Shown: piece by piece, positions 33,644 through 44,604 of the stretch
Layout: each line of letters opens with the position of its first letter
Position numbering within the stretch: the first letter of the stretch is position 1
NCBI GenBank assembly: GCA_014843695.1
Contig: CM026397.1
Location: 34,478,596 to 34,542,595, forward strand
Source: Archivesica marissinica
Lineage: Eukaryota > Mollusca > Bivalvia > Venerida > Vesicomyidae
Length of the DNA: 64,000 nucleotides
Reading direction: 5' to 3'
The notes under the pieces: model-generated
What the model saw: only the letters and a program-made list of their open reading frames with translations
Databases searched by the model: none
Told to the model about the DNA's origin: nothing
Made by a program: the position numbers and the translations under genes

Positions 33644-35069
33644 TTAAAGCGACACTACATCAGTGAAAACGCAAATTTATACAGAATGTAATTTCCTATT
33701 ATATGCTATATCCCCCCAGTATTTCAACTAATAAAGAAACGCCGTATACGCGGTTTGTTGACATAACAACATAATTTAAATAATGTCGACATCCATGCGG
33801 AATACAACGAATGTATCTTGAATAACTCGATTTATGCTACAGAGTTACCGTTATACCTCACATTTGTGTCTATGCATATTTATGTGTAGACTAATCTTAG
33901 TTGGATTAACTCTAGACGACAATATCACGCGTTAAATATTGACTCCAATAGCAAACAAACGTCAATGAGAAACATTAGTCAGTTACTGTCCTTGAATACT
34001 CCTAACATATATTGGTCCGCTTAAAACAGTATTACATCGTATGAAATAAAAGATATTTGAAAAATTCAAATTTTACGTATGGGTAGCAATGCTGCTATGC
34101 ATTCTAACATTATATTTTGTATGCTATATTATATTTTCATTTGGTAAACAGTGTTTTTTGCGATAAAACAAGCTCGAAACCGAAAGTACGGGAACAACCG
34201 GAACGCATCGTCCGCACTTGTTTACATTCGGAATGCATCGTCCCCATTTGTCCTACGTTGTCTTTTTAATTAAATTACTTGATATGTTGATTCATACCTC
34301 TGTTAGCTAAGTCTTTTAGGGACATTTCCACATCCCCGCGAGGGGTTCGACATTAGAGGAAGATAGATAGATAGTATTTCATGTTCAAAATATATACGTT
34401 GTTTTCTACATCCTCTGTTGTTTCACGCACGCGCGCTGTGCGTGTTTTTAAATTTCGTGTGTTGATAAACAAGTTCGCGTATACGACGGTTTAAATTTAT
34501 TGGAATGTTATCGTTTCTGTGCGACTATTTCGATTTTTGTAAACACACACACACACACACATTAGTATTTATATTTTACCCAAAACATCGTTTATTACTA
34601 TGTAATGCTGCTTTAATAGGTTTCCTCTGTTTTTATCGGTGTTTCCTTTGCACCATATGTTTTCTATTTTTGTATGTATTCTCATCTTATAATTATGGAA
34701 TTATTAAATCTCGACATATATCCTTTATGATATTGATAAAATTACATTTATCATAACGCAACATCTGTTTAGACGGCAAAAGTAAAATCAAAGGATTCCA
34801 ACTAAAAGGACAATATACATTTTGGGATATATCTGACTTTATCCATCAAGGGAGGTAATAGAAAATCCAGTAATGTCTCTCATTCAGGAGCATGAATGAC
34901 AGTTATATGAAATCCTACTTTCACTTTTGAAAGTTTGTAGACCACAAATGCACTGTTTATTGATTCAATGTTAGCTAGTGTTCGAATGTATTCAGAAGTA
35001 TTTGTAGTAGCAATGTATACGTTAACACATGCATTTTGTTTGGATTTTTGCGATGTAATGTCGCTTTAA
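33644..35069. mobile_element. TTAA-flanked non-autonomous element, 1.4 kb
   Basis: TTAA at 33644-33647 and 35066-35069. The inward ends AGCGACACTACATC and (complement) AGCGACATTACATC are inverted repeats. The interior is AT-rich, with no long frame and a short (AC)n at 34541. TTAA duplications suggest the piggyBac superfamily, but the termini differ from the CCCTTTCAAC family. A split fragment lies at 8306-8879. Confidence 0.7.
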
Positions 35070-35097
35070 CTATACATTATGCTTTACCTAATAGTGT

Positions 35098-35265
35098 TTG
35101 ATGATAGTGATGATGATGATGATGATGATGATGCTTCTGCTGCTACTGATGATTGAGCTTATTAACTCTCGTAACGGATGATTATGATGATGATGATGAT
35201 GATGGTGATTGAGCTTATTAACTCTCGTAACGGCTGATGATGATGATGATGACATGCTCTTTGGA
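35098..35265. repeat. GAT microsatellites with duplicated linker
   Basis: Three (GAT)n tracts separated by two copies of TGATTGAGCTTATTAACTCTCGTAACGG (given here as TGATTGAGCTTATTAACTCT then CGTAACGG). Simple repeat with local duplication. Confidence 0.9.
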
Positions 35266-35321
35266 AACGTTTAATCCCTTCTGGTTAATCCGGGCGACGC
35301 CTCTAGAAGCATATATATATA

Positions 35322-35687
35322 TACAGTCAAACCTGTCTTAAGCAGCCAGCCAAGGGAATCACAAAAAGTTGCTGCTTTGCACAGATGGCTGCTTAATAGA
35401 GGTCAAATGTATAATAAAAACAACATATTGGGGAATCTGGAAACTAGCTGCTTAATACAGGTTGGTTGCTTAATGGAGGTGACCACACCAGAAGCATATA
35501 TATATACAGTCAAACTTGTCTTAAGCAGCCAGCCAAGGGAATCACAGAAAGTTGTTGCTTAGCACAGGTGTCTGCTTAATAGAGGTCAAATGTATAATAA
35601 AAACAACATATTGGTAATCTGGAAACTAGCTGCTTAATACAGGTTGGTTGCTTAATGGAGGTGACCACTGACACAGGGTTGACTGTA
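35322..35687. mobile_element. MITE-like element with internal 183-bp duplication
   Basis: Outer ends TACAGTCAAACC and GGTTGACTGTA are inverted repeats embedded in (TA)n. Inside, a unit beginning ACAGTCAAACCTGTCTTAAG and containing GGTTGGTTGCTTAATGGAGG occurs twice, 183 bp apart. TA flanks suggest the Tc1/mariner group, though the (TA)n context hides the true boundary. Confidence 0.65.
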
Positions 35688-35703
35688 TATATATATATAT
35701 ATA

Positions 35704-36540
35704 TATATCATTTCTTAGAAGATAGTGCAAGTCCTGATACAGAAGACGCTTTAATTCCAGAAGCATCCCTTGTTCGTTTACATGACCGATGTGAATAGCA
35801 CTGATACACGCATTGGCATCTAGTCTCAGCTGAAGGATTGTTAACATTATCAGGCCCGTAGCCACACTGAGGCATACCGGGGTAGCTGCCTCGGTTAAAA
35901 TTTCCGAAGCAAAAATAATAAATGAAATATTAAATAAAATGCAAAAATATTCCTTTGCTGTATAAAATGTTGACTGCTAGAGATCTGAAAGGCCAATACA
36001 TAATTATGCTGTATAAAATGTTGACTGCTAGAGATCTGAAAGACCAATACATAATTATAAGTGTACGCTCATTAAATCAGAAAACGCAGGAAATCGCTTC
36101 TATACCTCAACACTTTTAAGGGGGAACTGCCCCCGGACCCCACTAGATAACCGTTGAAATTTACCTCTGGCTACGTACGGTACGGTGATTATTGTCAGAC
36201 GGGATGGTTCCTGGATTGGCAGTCCAATGTGTTAACCAGTATTATTTGATTACATTTATTCATTTAATCTCTAACCCCATTAGTCTTGTTGACAAGAGGC
36301 GGAAATGTCATTCGTGAAGCATCCCTTGCTCTTTTACATGCCAGATGTGTATACCACCGATACACGATACCCTGGCATCTAGTCTCGGCTGAAAGATTGT
36401 TAATATTATTGTCAGACGGGATGGTTCCTGGATTGGCAGTCCAATGTGTTAACCAGTATTATTTGATTACATTTATTCATTTAATCTCTAACCCCATTAG
36501 TCTTGTTGACAATAGGCGGAAATGTCATTCGTGAAGCATC
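35704..36540 (-). repeat. Diverged SINE A relative, duplicated, one copy split by a hAT-like MITE
   Basis: Copy 1: GAAGATAGTGCAAGTCCTGA through TGAAGGATTGTTAACATTAT, interrupted at 35851-36187, then GTCAGACGGGATGGTTCCTG. Copy 2 (about 36320-36540): AAGCATCCCTTGCTC through GTTAATATTATTGTCAGACG, uninterrupted. 36188-36320 and 36408-36540 match over about 130 bp. The order of blocks mirrors family A on the minus strand (ATAGTGCAATGATACAG, CACCGACACGAG, CTGAAAGACTGTTAA, GTCAGACGGG), but sequence identity is low. Confidence 0.65.
35851..36187. mobile_element. hAT-like MITE (CAGGCCCGTAGCC), copy 1
   Basis: Left end CAGGCCCGTAGCCACACTGA; the right end near GGCTACGTACGG is its imperfect inverse. Contains AGCTGCCTCGGTTAAAAT and a 52-bp internal duplication (CTGTATAAAATGTTGACTGC twice). 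Inserted in a SINE relative whose uninterrupted duplicate gives the empty site; about 5 bp (ATTAT) are shared by both flanks. Confidence 0.75.
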
Positions 36541-36600
36541 CTGGTACGTTATGTCTATTCTCGGAATGATTCTCTGGTAATAGTTTTTAGATGTATACTA

Positions 36601-36812
36601 GAGGACATAGAAAACGCACACTTCGGATAAGTGTGTTATTACATGGAAAACACACACTATATAAATAGATTGTTTTAAACATGTTGGAATATGTTTAGTT
36701 GTTCAGTTTGTGTTTTGTTATAAAGATGTGATATATCGTTGATGAAATCCTTAGTATTTCGTTTTCATGTAATAATAATCATATAATGTAGGTGTGCGTT
36801 TTCTATGTCCTC
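36601..36812. mobile_element. TA-flanked MITE whose termini match the 36-bp satellite
   Basis: TA on each side (36599-36600, 36813-36814) and 21-bp exact inverted ends beginning GAGGACATAGAAAACGCACA. The right end continues inward, as complement, CCTACATTATATGATTATTATTACATGAAAAC (positions 36793 back to 36762). The first 11 bases of that run complete most of the 36-bp satellite unit. TA duplication points to a Tc1/mariner-type MITE. No coding capacity. Confidence 0.85.
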
Positions 36813-36829
36813 TAATATATTTGATATTT

Positions 36830-37700
36830 TCATTGATAAGCAGATCTTGATTTGTAGTCTGATCTCTACCTAATCCGACGCGGGATAGTTTCTAATTTTG
36901 ACAGCAGTTGAGGCCTAAGCCATTTGAATTATCATATCACACTCAGCACAGGTCACCTGGTGTTATATAATATTTGGAACCAACTAATAATCATACAATT
37001 CATATTTTCATATTGTAATTTAATGCATTTTATTCCAGAATATTTACATAGCTATTGCATCCCCGTCTATGATTGCATATGTCCAGTTTGTATACATTTT
37101 CGTATGAATTTCCTCGCTAATGATATGCAACTGACATGCGCACTCGAAGTTACGGTCATGCGCATACGCAGTGTTCGACAGCGTTCCTCGCATGAAAAGG
37201 GGTGTCTTACAGTTTACGCTGTTCTAAAGTTTGTCTATTTAACAGGTCCGGTACACGGTATGTCGCAAAGCTGGACTAAATACAATTTAAATCAGTGTGC
37301 TAAATTTTTATGTGTGTCATTGAAAAGAATACGTTCGCAAGATGCTCGTTTTTATCGTTTTTAGAAGACTCGAAGACTCGTTAAATAAATTCAATAACAA
37401 ATGAGGCGATTTTTAAAAATAAATATTAGAAGACGTTTTTATCGTATTTAGAAAACTCGTTAAATAAATTCAATAAGAAATGACCACTCATTTAATATCA
37501 CACAACAGTGACGTTACAGCCGTGTTTATAGACCTGTTTACGTGAACACACCTTCATTATTATCGAATGTAGATGCTTCCGAAAGATTGACTCCGGTATC
37601 TATATAATAATTCAATTAGATTGATCTCGGGTAACCGATGTAATCGAAGATCAACTATGTTACTTGGTCTAAGTTGGTCTTGGACTATAAAGTGCCATCC
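36830..37700. other. Unassigned sequence
   Basis: A 146-codon frame at 36924-37364 has no recognisable domain and shows no codon or splice support; I do not call it a gene. A short duplication of GTTTTTATCGTTTTTAGAAGACTC-like sequence occurs near 37350 and 37430. Confidence 0.5.
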
Positions 37701-37712
37701 CACTACGTAATC

Positions 37713-37938
37713 ATCCCCCGTCTGACCCTAATAAAATTAACAGTCTTTCAGATGGGATGTTGAACCGAGATCTCGTGTCGGTGCTTTACACCATGCACGT
37801 AAAAGAACCAGAGGAGACTCTGGAATGGGTCTCTGCCTGTATCATTGCACTATCCTCCAAAATCTAAAATGACTAATCACTTTAGGAGGCGTCGCTCATA
37901 TGGGCAACCGGTAGCGACGATAAATAAACGTAAAACAC
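37713..37938 (+). mobile_element. SINE family A, head-truncated
   Basis: Plus-strand body from TCCCCCGTCTGACCCTAATA to the tail GGGCAACCGGTAGCGACGAT and AATAAACGTAAAACAC. The tRNA-like head is missing up to the last B-box bases. Confidence 0.9.
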
Positions 37939-38845
37939 TGCAGTGTATTACACGGATCGGTGAGTGAAACTGCTATTTATTTGGATAGTTTCCTAACATG
38001 AACCAATTCGACACACCCCAGTCGGATTCGAACCTACAGTGAGTTCAAATCAACGACCGTACCCACTCTTCAACAAGATACTATACTGTTTTCAGAATGG
38101 CTGCAGTGTATTACGGATCGATGAGTGAAACTGCTCTCTACAAGCTCTACTCCATTTGCACTACAATTAGATGATCGGATTTTCTCCAGAGATGCGCAGT
38201 GACTTTGAGCTTACGAAAGGTATATTCGGATTGATAGAAGTGACAGTACAAGCCGCATGCTACTCGCTTCTATATCCCCCTGCTTACATATGTGCTGGTT
38301 ATAACTACTGGTTGGAAATCAGGACGATTTTGTGGACTATTAAAAAAGGTAAGCTATCAATATTTCTTAATTAAAGTCACATACTGTCTAAAAGAACGGC
38401 ACTTACACTGTATGCGAGTGTCCCGTTGTTTATGCTAAATGTTTATTAATAAAACATGCCAAAAGTAATTTACATAAACATATATGTCTCTATAATGTTA
38501 GAACCCTGTAGCTGTGCTTCAAGAGTATATCAAATGTTAAACTGTAATACGGTGAAAATACGGTGAAATCGTATTTATGTTTCTGTGTATGTTAATATGA
38601 AAAAAACAAATAAACGGGTGATTCAAAAATACCAACAATTTTTTTTTATAATTTACGTTATATTGATTTTTTTGCGGATAAACGGGGCATCGAAGCGAGC
38701 CGAACGGAAATAATCCGACTAACGTAGTATAAATATTATTCTATATTTTTCAACAATGCATTCTATACTAACACCAATTAAATAGTTTAAACACATCACA
38801 ACACTGTCATATCCAAATTGTATTAAGTACCTTGCTATAGGAGAA
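37939..38845. other. Unassigned sequence with a short direct repeat
   Basis: CTGCAGTGTATTAC then GGATCGGTGAGTGAAACTGC near 37940 recurs near 38100, about 160 bp apart. The 67-codon frame at 38171-38374 is not recognisable. The rest is AT-rich. Confidence 0.5.
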
Positions 38846-38849
38846 GACC

Positions 38850-39102
38850 GCCTCCGTGGTCGAGTGGTTAAGGTCTCTTGACTTGTATACCACTGTAACC
38901 TATCATCTCTGATGGTCACGGGTTCGAGCCCCGCTCAGACCGTGTCTCATATATATGAAAAAGTTGGCAGTTTCTTACGGAGGTTGGTGCACCAAGTACT
39001 GGTTAACCGCTGGAGCCTGCCCAGGAAAGGTGTTGTTAGGTAAACTGCCCGTCGCTCAAATGGGAAACCGGTAGCGACGTTAAATAAACTTAAATAAAAA
39101 AA
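38850..39102 (+). mobile_element. SINE family D, full length (tail type 1)
   Basis: Target duplication AGAAGACC at 38842-38849 and 39103-39110. tRNA-Ser-like head: GCCTCCGTGGTCGAGTGG, TTAAGG A-box end, long variable arm, B box GGGTTCGAGCCCC. After GGTGTTGTTAGGTAAACTGC it joins the family A tail (GTCGCTCAAATGGGAAACCG, GTAGCGACG, TAAATAAAC). Confidence 0.92.
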
Positions 39103-39479
39103 AGAAGACCTTTTATAAGCTATAATAGTTTTCGATTCTAATCCTTTTTCATTCATGTATCGAAAGTTGAATGTAAACTGTATGTTTGTATATGTTGTGT
39201 TGTATGGTTTGAAATAAACTATGTTTAAACTATACTAGTAACACCAAAAAGAAACTACACTTGCCTATGAGGTAAAACGTATATACTTTTAGAAAAAAAG
39301 ATATAGACAATTTTGGCATACAAATGTGAGGAATATTGGGTAAACTATTGCAATGTGTGAAGGATTATTTTCTTCACTCATGATAGTAAAATTCATAATT
39401 CTAAAATTTGTAACGAAAAAGTAACGCTCAATATAAACGTGCACAGTTTGTGTCAGTATATAAACATTATGAAAATATG

Positions 39480-41204
39480 GAAAGGGTTGGATTTCTGTAC
39501 TGGAAAGGGTTGGATTTCTGTACTGGAAAGGGTTGGATTTCTGTGCTGGAAAAGGTTGGATTTCTGTACTGGAAAGGGTTGGATTTCTGTACTGGAAAGG
39601 GTTGGATTTCTGTACTGGAAAGAGTTGGATTTCTGTACTGGAAAGGGTTGGATTTCTGTACTGGAAAGGGTTGGATTTCTGTACTGGAAATGGTTGGATT
39701 TCTGTACTGGAAAGGATTGGATTTCTGTACTGGAAAGGGTTGGATTTCTGTACTGGAAAGGATTGGATTTCTGTACTGGAAAGGATTGGATTTCTGTATT
39801 GGAAAGGGTTGGATTTCTGTACTGGAAAGGGTTGGATTTCTGTACTGGAAAGGGTTGGATTTCTGTACTGGAAAGGGTTGGATTTCTGTACTGGAAAGGG
39901 TTGGATTTCTGTACTGGAAAGTTGGATTTCTGTACTGGAAAGGGTTGGATTTCTGTACTGGAAAGAGTTGGATTTCTGTACTGGAAAGGGTTGGATTCCT
40001 GTACTGGAAAGGGTTGGATTCCTGTACTGGAAATGGTTGGATTCCTGTACTGGAAAGGGTTGGATTTCTGTACTGGAAAGGGTTGGATTTCTGTACTGGA
40101 AAGGGTTGGATTTCTGTATTGGAAAGGGTTGGATTTCTGTACTGGAAAGGGTTGGATTTCTGTATTGGAAAGGGTTGGATTTCTGTACTGGAAAGGGTTG
40201 GATTTCTGTACTGGAAAGGGTTGGATTTCTGTACTGGAAGGTTGGATTTCTGTACTGGAAAGGGTTGGATTTCTGTACTGGAAAGGGTTGGATTTCTGTA
40301 CTGGAAAGGGTTGGATTTCTGTACTGGAAAGGGTTGGATTTCTGTACAGGAAAGGGTTGGATTTCTGTACTGGAAATGGTTGGATTTCTGTACTGGAAAG
40401 GGTTGGATTTCTGTACTGGAAAGGGTTGGATTTCTGTACTGGAAAGGGTTGGATTTCTGTACTGGAAAGGGTTGGATTTCTGTACTGAAAATAGTTGGAT
40501 TTCTGTACTGGAAAGGGTTGGATTTCTGTACTGGAAAGGGTTGGATTTCTGTACTGGAAAGGGTTGGATTTCTGTACTGGAAAGGGTTGGATTTCTGTAC
40601 TGGAAAGGGTTGGATTTCTGTACTGGAAAGGGTTGTATTCCTGTACTGGAAAGGGTTGGATTTCTGTACTGGAAAGGGTTGGATTTCTGTACTGGAAAGG
40701 GTTGGATTTCTGTACTGGAAAGGGTTGGATTTCTGTACTGGAAAGGGTTGGATTTCTGTACTGGAAAGGGTTGGATTTCTGTACTGGAAAGGGTTGGATT
40801 TCTGTACTGGAAAGGTTTGGATTTCTGTACTGGAAATGGTTGGATTTCTGTACTGGAAAGGGTTGGATTCCTGTACTGGAAAGGGTTGGATTTCTGTACT
40901 GGAAAGGGTTGGATTTCTGTACTGGAAAGGGTTGGATTCCTGTACTGGAAAGGGTTGGATTCCTGTACTGGAAAGGGTTGGATTCCTGTACTGCAAAGGG
41001 TTGGATTTCTGTACTGGAAAGGGTTGGATTTCTGTACTGGAAATGGTTGGATTTCTGTACTGGAAAGGGTTGGATTTCTGTACTGGAAATGGTTGGATTT
41101 CTGTACTGGAAAGGGTTGCATTTCTGTACTGGAAATGGTTGCATTTCTGTACTGGAAATGGTTGCATTTCTGTACTGGAAAGGGTTGCATTTCTGTACTG
41201 GAAC
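39480..41204. repeat. 23-bp minisatellite, 1.7 kb
   Basis: About 75 copies of GGTTGGATTTCTGTACTGGA plus AAG. The unit contains none of TAA, TAG, TGA or their complements, and 23 is not a multiple of 3. All six frames therefore stay open for about 600 codons each. A few 19-20-bp units and GGATTCC, GTTGCATTTC variants cluster near 40000, 40860-41000 and the right end. Confidence 0.97.
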
Positions 41205-42365
41205 ACTTGGGTAATACTGCTTTTGTAAAGAAAACAATTGTATTGATAGGAACATTTATAGAAATTGTGACAGTGACGTTTGAACATGACTATACTTTTA
41301 ACAGTCCTATTTTTATTATATCTTTACGGTGACTTATAGTATTGGTTTAAGCATATTTATTTCCTATCATGTACATGGTGATTTACAACAATTGAAATAA
41401 GGAATTGGACAGAAAGCTATACAGCTTATGGTTGTCCTCTCCACTTATAGTCTTAATGTTAATGTTATATTCATTGGAGTGTGTTTCATTTCCTATATAC
41501 GATGCATGCATACGCATATGTTAACATAATAAACACCTGATTTTCCCCCAAGGGCCCACACATGAACTATCGTCTTGGAAGCTAACTCACCATACCTAGT
41601 GATTTAATTGTGTGGCATATTGTAGTCATCCGTTCCTTGGAAATATCTCGGTTTGCAGCATTTTGTAGTCATCCGTTTCCTGGAAATATCTCAGTTTGCA
41701 GCTATTGTAGTCATCCGTTTCCTGGAAATATCTCAGTGTGCAGCATACTCTCAGTAATCGCAATACAGGGATTCAACCTGAGCATCTGGGTAATTAACGA
41801 CAGAACACTTTAACCAAAACTAACAGACGGACGGCACTGTATACAGTGCCAAGTAATAAAAGACTAAATGTTCCATGTGCAGATTAGTGAACAGACGGAC
41901 GAACTACCAGGTACCTACCGAGGGATGCAACTAGCTATGTTTCGTGTTACAGTATTAATTATTACATACCTATTTCATTTCATTTCTAGAGTTTGAATTT
42001 CAGATCGATTCAATAGAAACTAAAATCCAGACCATATAGTGTTTCTCCCCATGGTAATATATCTCTTGTATATCTGTGTCTGAGTAAATGAAATCATGCC
42101 ATCCATTGCAAATACATCATGCTCAACATAAATGTGTTTAAATGTTGACAGACTCGTCAATGTACGACCACGAACCACGCTGAAAATAAAACAAACATTT
42201 CGTTGATAAAATCATTAGACTGTCAGTTTACTGCAGCATCGACCAGTCCGTTTAAGTGCTTTGGGTATATTGTGGCATGTGGTTTCCACTAGGTAGAGCA
42301 AATAGCGCTGACAACCTTATGTGCAATATGTCATACCAATGTCAGGTTTAGTGTGAGGACAGTGC
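41205..42365. other. Non-coding sequence with a triple 42-bp repeat
   Basis: 41621-41745 holds three copies of TGTAGTCATCCGTTTCCTGG followed by AAATATCTCAGTTTGCAGC. Elsewhere no gene or element was recognised; AT-rich. Confidence 0.6.
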
Positions 42366-42368
42366 TCA

Positions 42369-42598
42369 CTGTAAGATTTTATATAACTGACATATTGCAA
42401 AATGATATTTCTAACTGTAAGACTTTCTACAGTCGTCATATTGTACAATGACATCTCTAACTGTAAGATATTCTACAGTCGCCATATTGCACAATGACAT
42501 CTCTAACTGTAAGATATTCTACAGTCGCCATATTGCACAATGACATCTCTAACTGTAAGACTTTCTACAGTCGTCATATTGTACGATGACATATTTCA
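42369..42598. repeat. 46-bp tandem repeat, five copies
   Basis: Unit CTAACTGTAAGATATTCTAC, AGTCGCCATATTGCACAATG, ACATCT. The outer copies are more diverged (TTTATATAACTGACATATTG; GACATATTTCACTGTAA), as expected at array edges. Confidence 0.9.
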
Positions 42599-42767
42599 CT
42601 GTAAATGCTGGATAATTTCTGTACTGCTCAAATATTGCTGTTGTGAATATTTAATTTATTCATTTCACATTTAGCTTAGCTCGCTTGCGAAGCAATGTTT
42701 TACATTATTATATTATTATCTGAGACATATTTCTGATCGCCATGAGGGGGAGAGAAAAGGCATCGCC

Positions 42768-42769
<2 letters not shown>

Positions 42770-42804
<35 letters not shown>

Positions 42805-42820
42805 CGAGTGCGAGTGCGAG
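42770..42820. repeat. GA microsatellite
   Basis: (GA)n grading into GCGAGAGCGAGTGCGAGTGC, directly before the tRNA-like tandem repeat. Confidence 0.9.
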
Positions 42821-42830
42821 ATGGGGGCAA

Positions 42831-43139
42831 TGTGGACCCAAGGACACCACCACCGTGGTTCTGACCTGTTCGAACTCACAACCCCTCGGTTACAAGGAGA
42901 ACACTATCCATTACATCACGGAGGCTTCACACATGTGGACCCAAAGACACCACCACCGTGGTTCTGACCGGTTCGAACTCGCAACCCCTCGGTTACAAGG
43001 AGAACACTATCCATTACATCACGGAGGCTTCACACATGTGGACCCAGGGACACCACCACCGTGGTTCTGACCGGTTCGAATTTGCAACCCCTCGGTTACA
43101 AGAAGAACACTATCCATTACATCACGGAGGCTTCACACA
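42831..43139 (-). repeat. Three tandem 103-bp tRNA-like units
   Basis: Start positions of TGTGGACCCA are 42831, 42934 and 43037. On the minus strand each reads like a tRNA-derived SINE head: TGATGTAATGGATAGTGTTC resembles an A box with D loop, CTCCTTGTAACCGAG an anticodon arm, and GCGAGTTCGAACC a B box. No complete cloverleaf is evident, so these are not functional tRNA genes. Confidence 0.7.
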
Positions 43140-43430
43140 CACCACGGAGGTTTCATATACCACTGAGGCTGTACATACAATGGAGGTTTCACACATCACG
43201 TAGGTTTCACATACCGCGGAGGATTCACGCATCACATAGACTTCATGCACACGGAGGCTTCACACATCACGGAGGCTTCACATACCGCGGAGGATTCACA
43301 CATCATATAGACTTCACGCACACGGAGGCTTCACATATCACGGAGGCTTCACACACCGCGGAGGATTCACACAGCACATATATTTCACGCATACGGAGGC
43401 TTCACACATCACGGAGGCTTCACTCAATAT
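43110..43430. repeat. ~18-bp repeat in higher-order units
   Basis: Degenerate CATCACGGAGGCTTCACA units alternate with ACCGCGGAGGATTCACAC and CATATAGACTTCACGCAC, giving a higher-order period of roughly 70 bp. The first units coincide with the GGAGGCTTCACA end of the 103-bp unit, so the array probably expanded from that end. Confidence 0.85.
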
Positions 43431-43710
43431 TTAATTAACTCGTACAGGAATAAACCAGGTTTCCCTACAACATGCAATGAGAAATGATTCAACATTTTAT
43501 TTGAAACAAATGGCGTGTAAATGAAATTGCTTGGTCGCGCGCGTATGGTGTGACGTGTGTGTGACGTGTGGGGGGGGGGAGACATACAATGTCCATACAA
43601 TATACGAGATTACAAACTAAAACAATTCACAGAATGCTAAATTAATAAAAATGTCAGTATAATTGATGATATCGTCTATGTCTACGGGATATATATATAA
43701 TATATATATG

Positions 43711-43711
43711 C

Positions 43712-43783
<72 letters not shown>

Positions 43784-43790
43784 GCGTGCG
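43711..43790. repeat. TGCG microsatellite
   Basis: About 20 copies of TGCG after an (AT)n tract. This alternating purine-pyrimidine sequence is of the kind that can adopt Z-DNA. Confidence 0.95.
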
Positions 43791-44010
43791 TAGATCAATG
43801 AGTAATTGAAATCAGCATCAGGAATTGCTTTAATGATTTTATCAAACAGATGGAAATTTGATTAAAACATGTTTCAATTGTAACATGGGAGAGTTGAAAC
43901 AGAGTGATACGTTATTACTTTGTTTCTGGTAAACGTATTTCTTCCAGACACACGCGTGGGACAAACTGATGTTTCTGTAATGCAATATTACTGTCTGTAT
44001 GTTAGCGTAT

Positions 44011-44283
44011 CAGGCCCGAAGCCACACTGAGGCACGCCGAGGCAGCTGCCTCGGTTAAAATATCCAAAGCAACCACAAAATAAATGAAAAATTAAATAAA
44101 TAAAATACAAAAAATATCCCTTTGCCGTATAAAATGTTGACTGCTAAGAGCTGAAAGGTCTGTACATAATTATACTTCTAAACTCATTCAATAAGAAAAG
44201 GCAGGGAGTCGGTTCTATTTATACCCCAACAATTTTAAAGGGGAACATGCCCCGGATCCCCCTAGCCTCTGGCTACGGTACTG
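44011..44283. mobile_element. hAT-like MITE (CAGGCCCGAAGCC), copy 2
   Basis: Begins CAGGCCCGAAGCCACACTGA and ends GGCTACGGTACTG, whose complement CAGTACCGTAGCC matches the left terminus. The interior matches the copy at 35851 (AGCTGCCTCGGTTAAAAT, TATAAAATGTTGACTGCTA) but without its 52-bp internal duplication. Confidence 0.8.
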
Positions 44284-44350
44284 CTTATAACTATTCAATG
44301 TTAGAATAGCACATGACACATGTGAATGTCCGGAGTATCATACATCGCAA

Positions 44351-44604
44351 GGGCTGTCCGATTAGCGCAGTTGTTAGCGCTCTCGCTTCTCACCAATGCA
44401 ACCCGGGTTTGATCCTCGGACCGGGATGTATGTGAGATGAAACGGTGGTCGCCAGATCGGACAGTTGGACTTTCTCCGGGTACTCCGGTTTCCTCCCACA
44501 CGAATGACCACATTTACGCTTTCATCCGTGCCAACGAGAGTGATTAATATAAGTTGTTAAAACTTGCTTCGCAATCGTTGCAAAATAAATAAAGTTAAAA
44601 AAAT
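44351..44604 (+). mobile_element. V-SINE, full length, abutting the 25-bp array
   Basis: Head GATTAGCGCAGTTGTTAGCG, B box GGGTTTGATCC, V core CTCCGGGTACTCCGGTTTCC, tail GAGTGATTAATATAAGTTGT and AATAAATAAAGTTAAAAAAA. The next base begins the 25-bp satellite. Confidence 0.93.

Noticed and set aside
36924..37364. 146-codon open frame
   Set aside because: No recognisable domain, AT-driven composition, no splice or homolog signal visible.
39289..41332. Six overlapping ~600-codon frames
   Set aside because: All six frames are open because the 23-bp unit contains no stop trinucleotide on either strand; no conserved domain.
43711..43790. Telomeric or centromeric repeat
   Set aside because: It is a simple (TGCG)n microsatellite; no TTAGGG-type repeats occur in the window.
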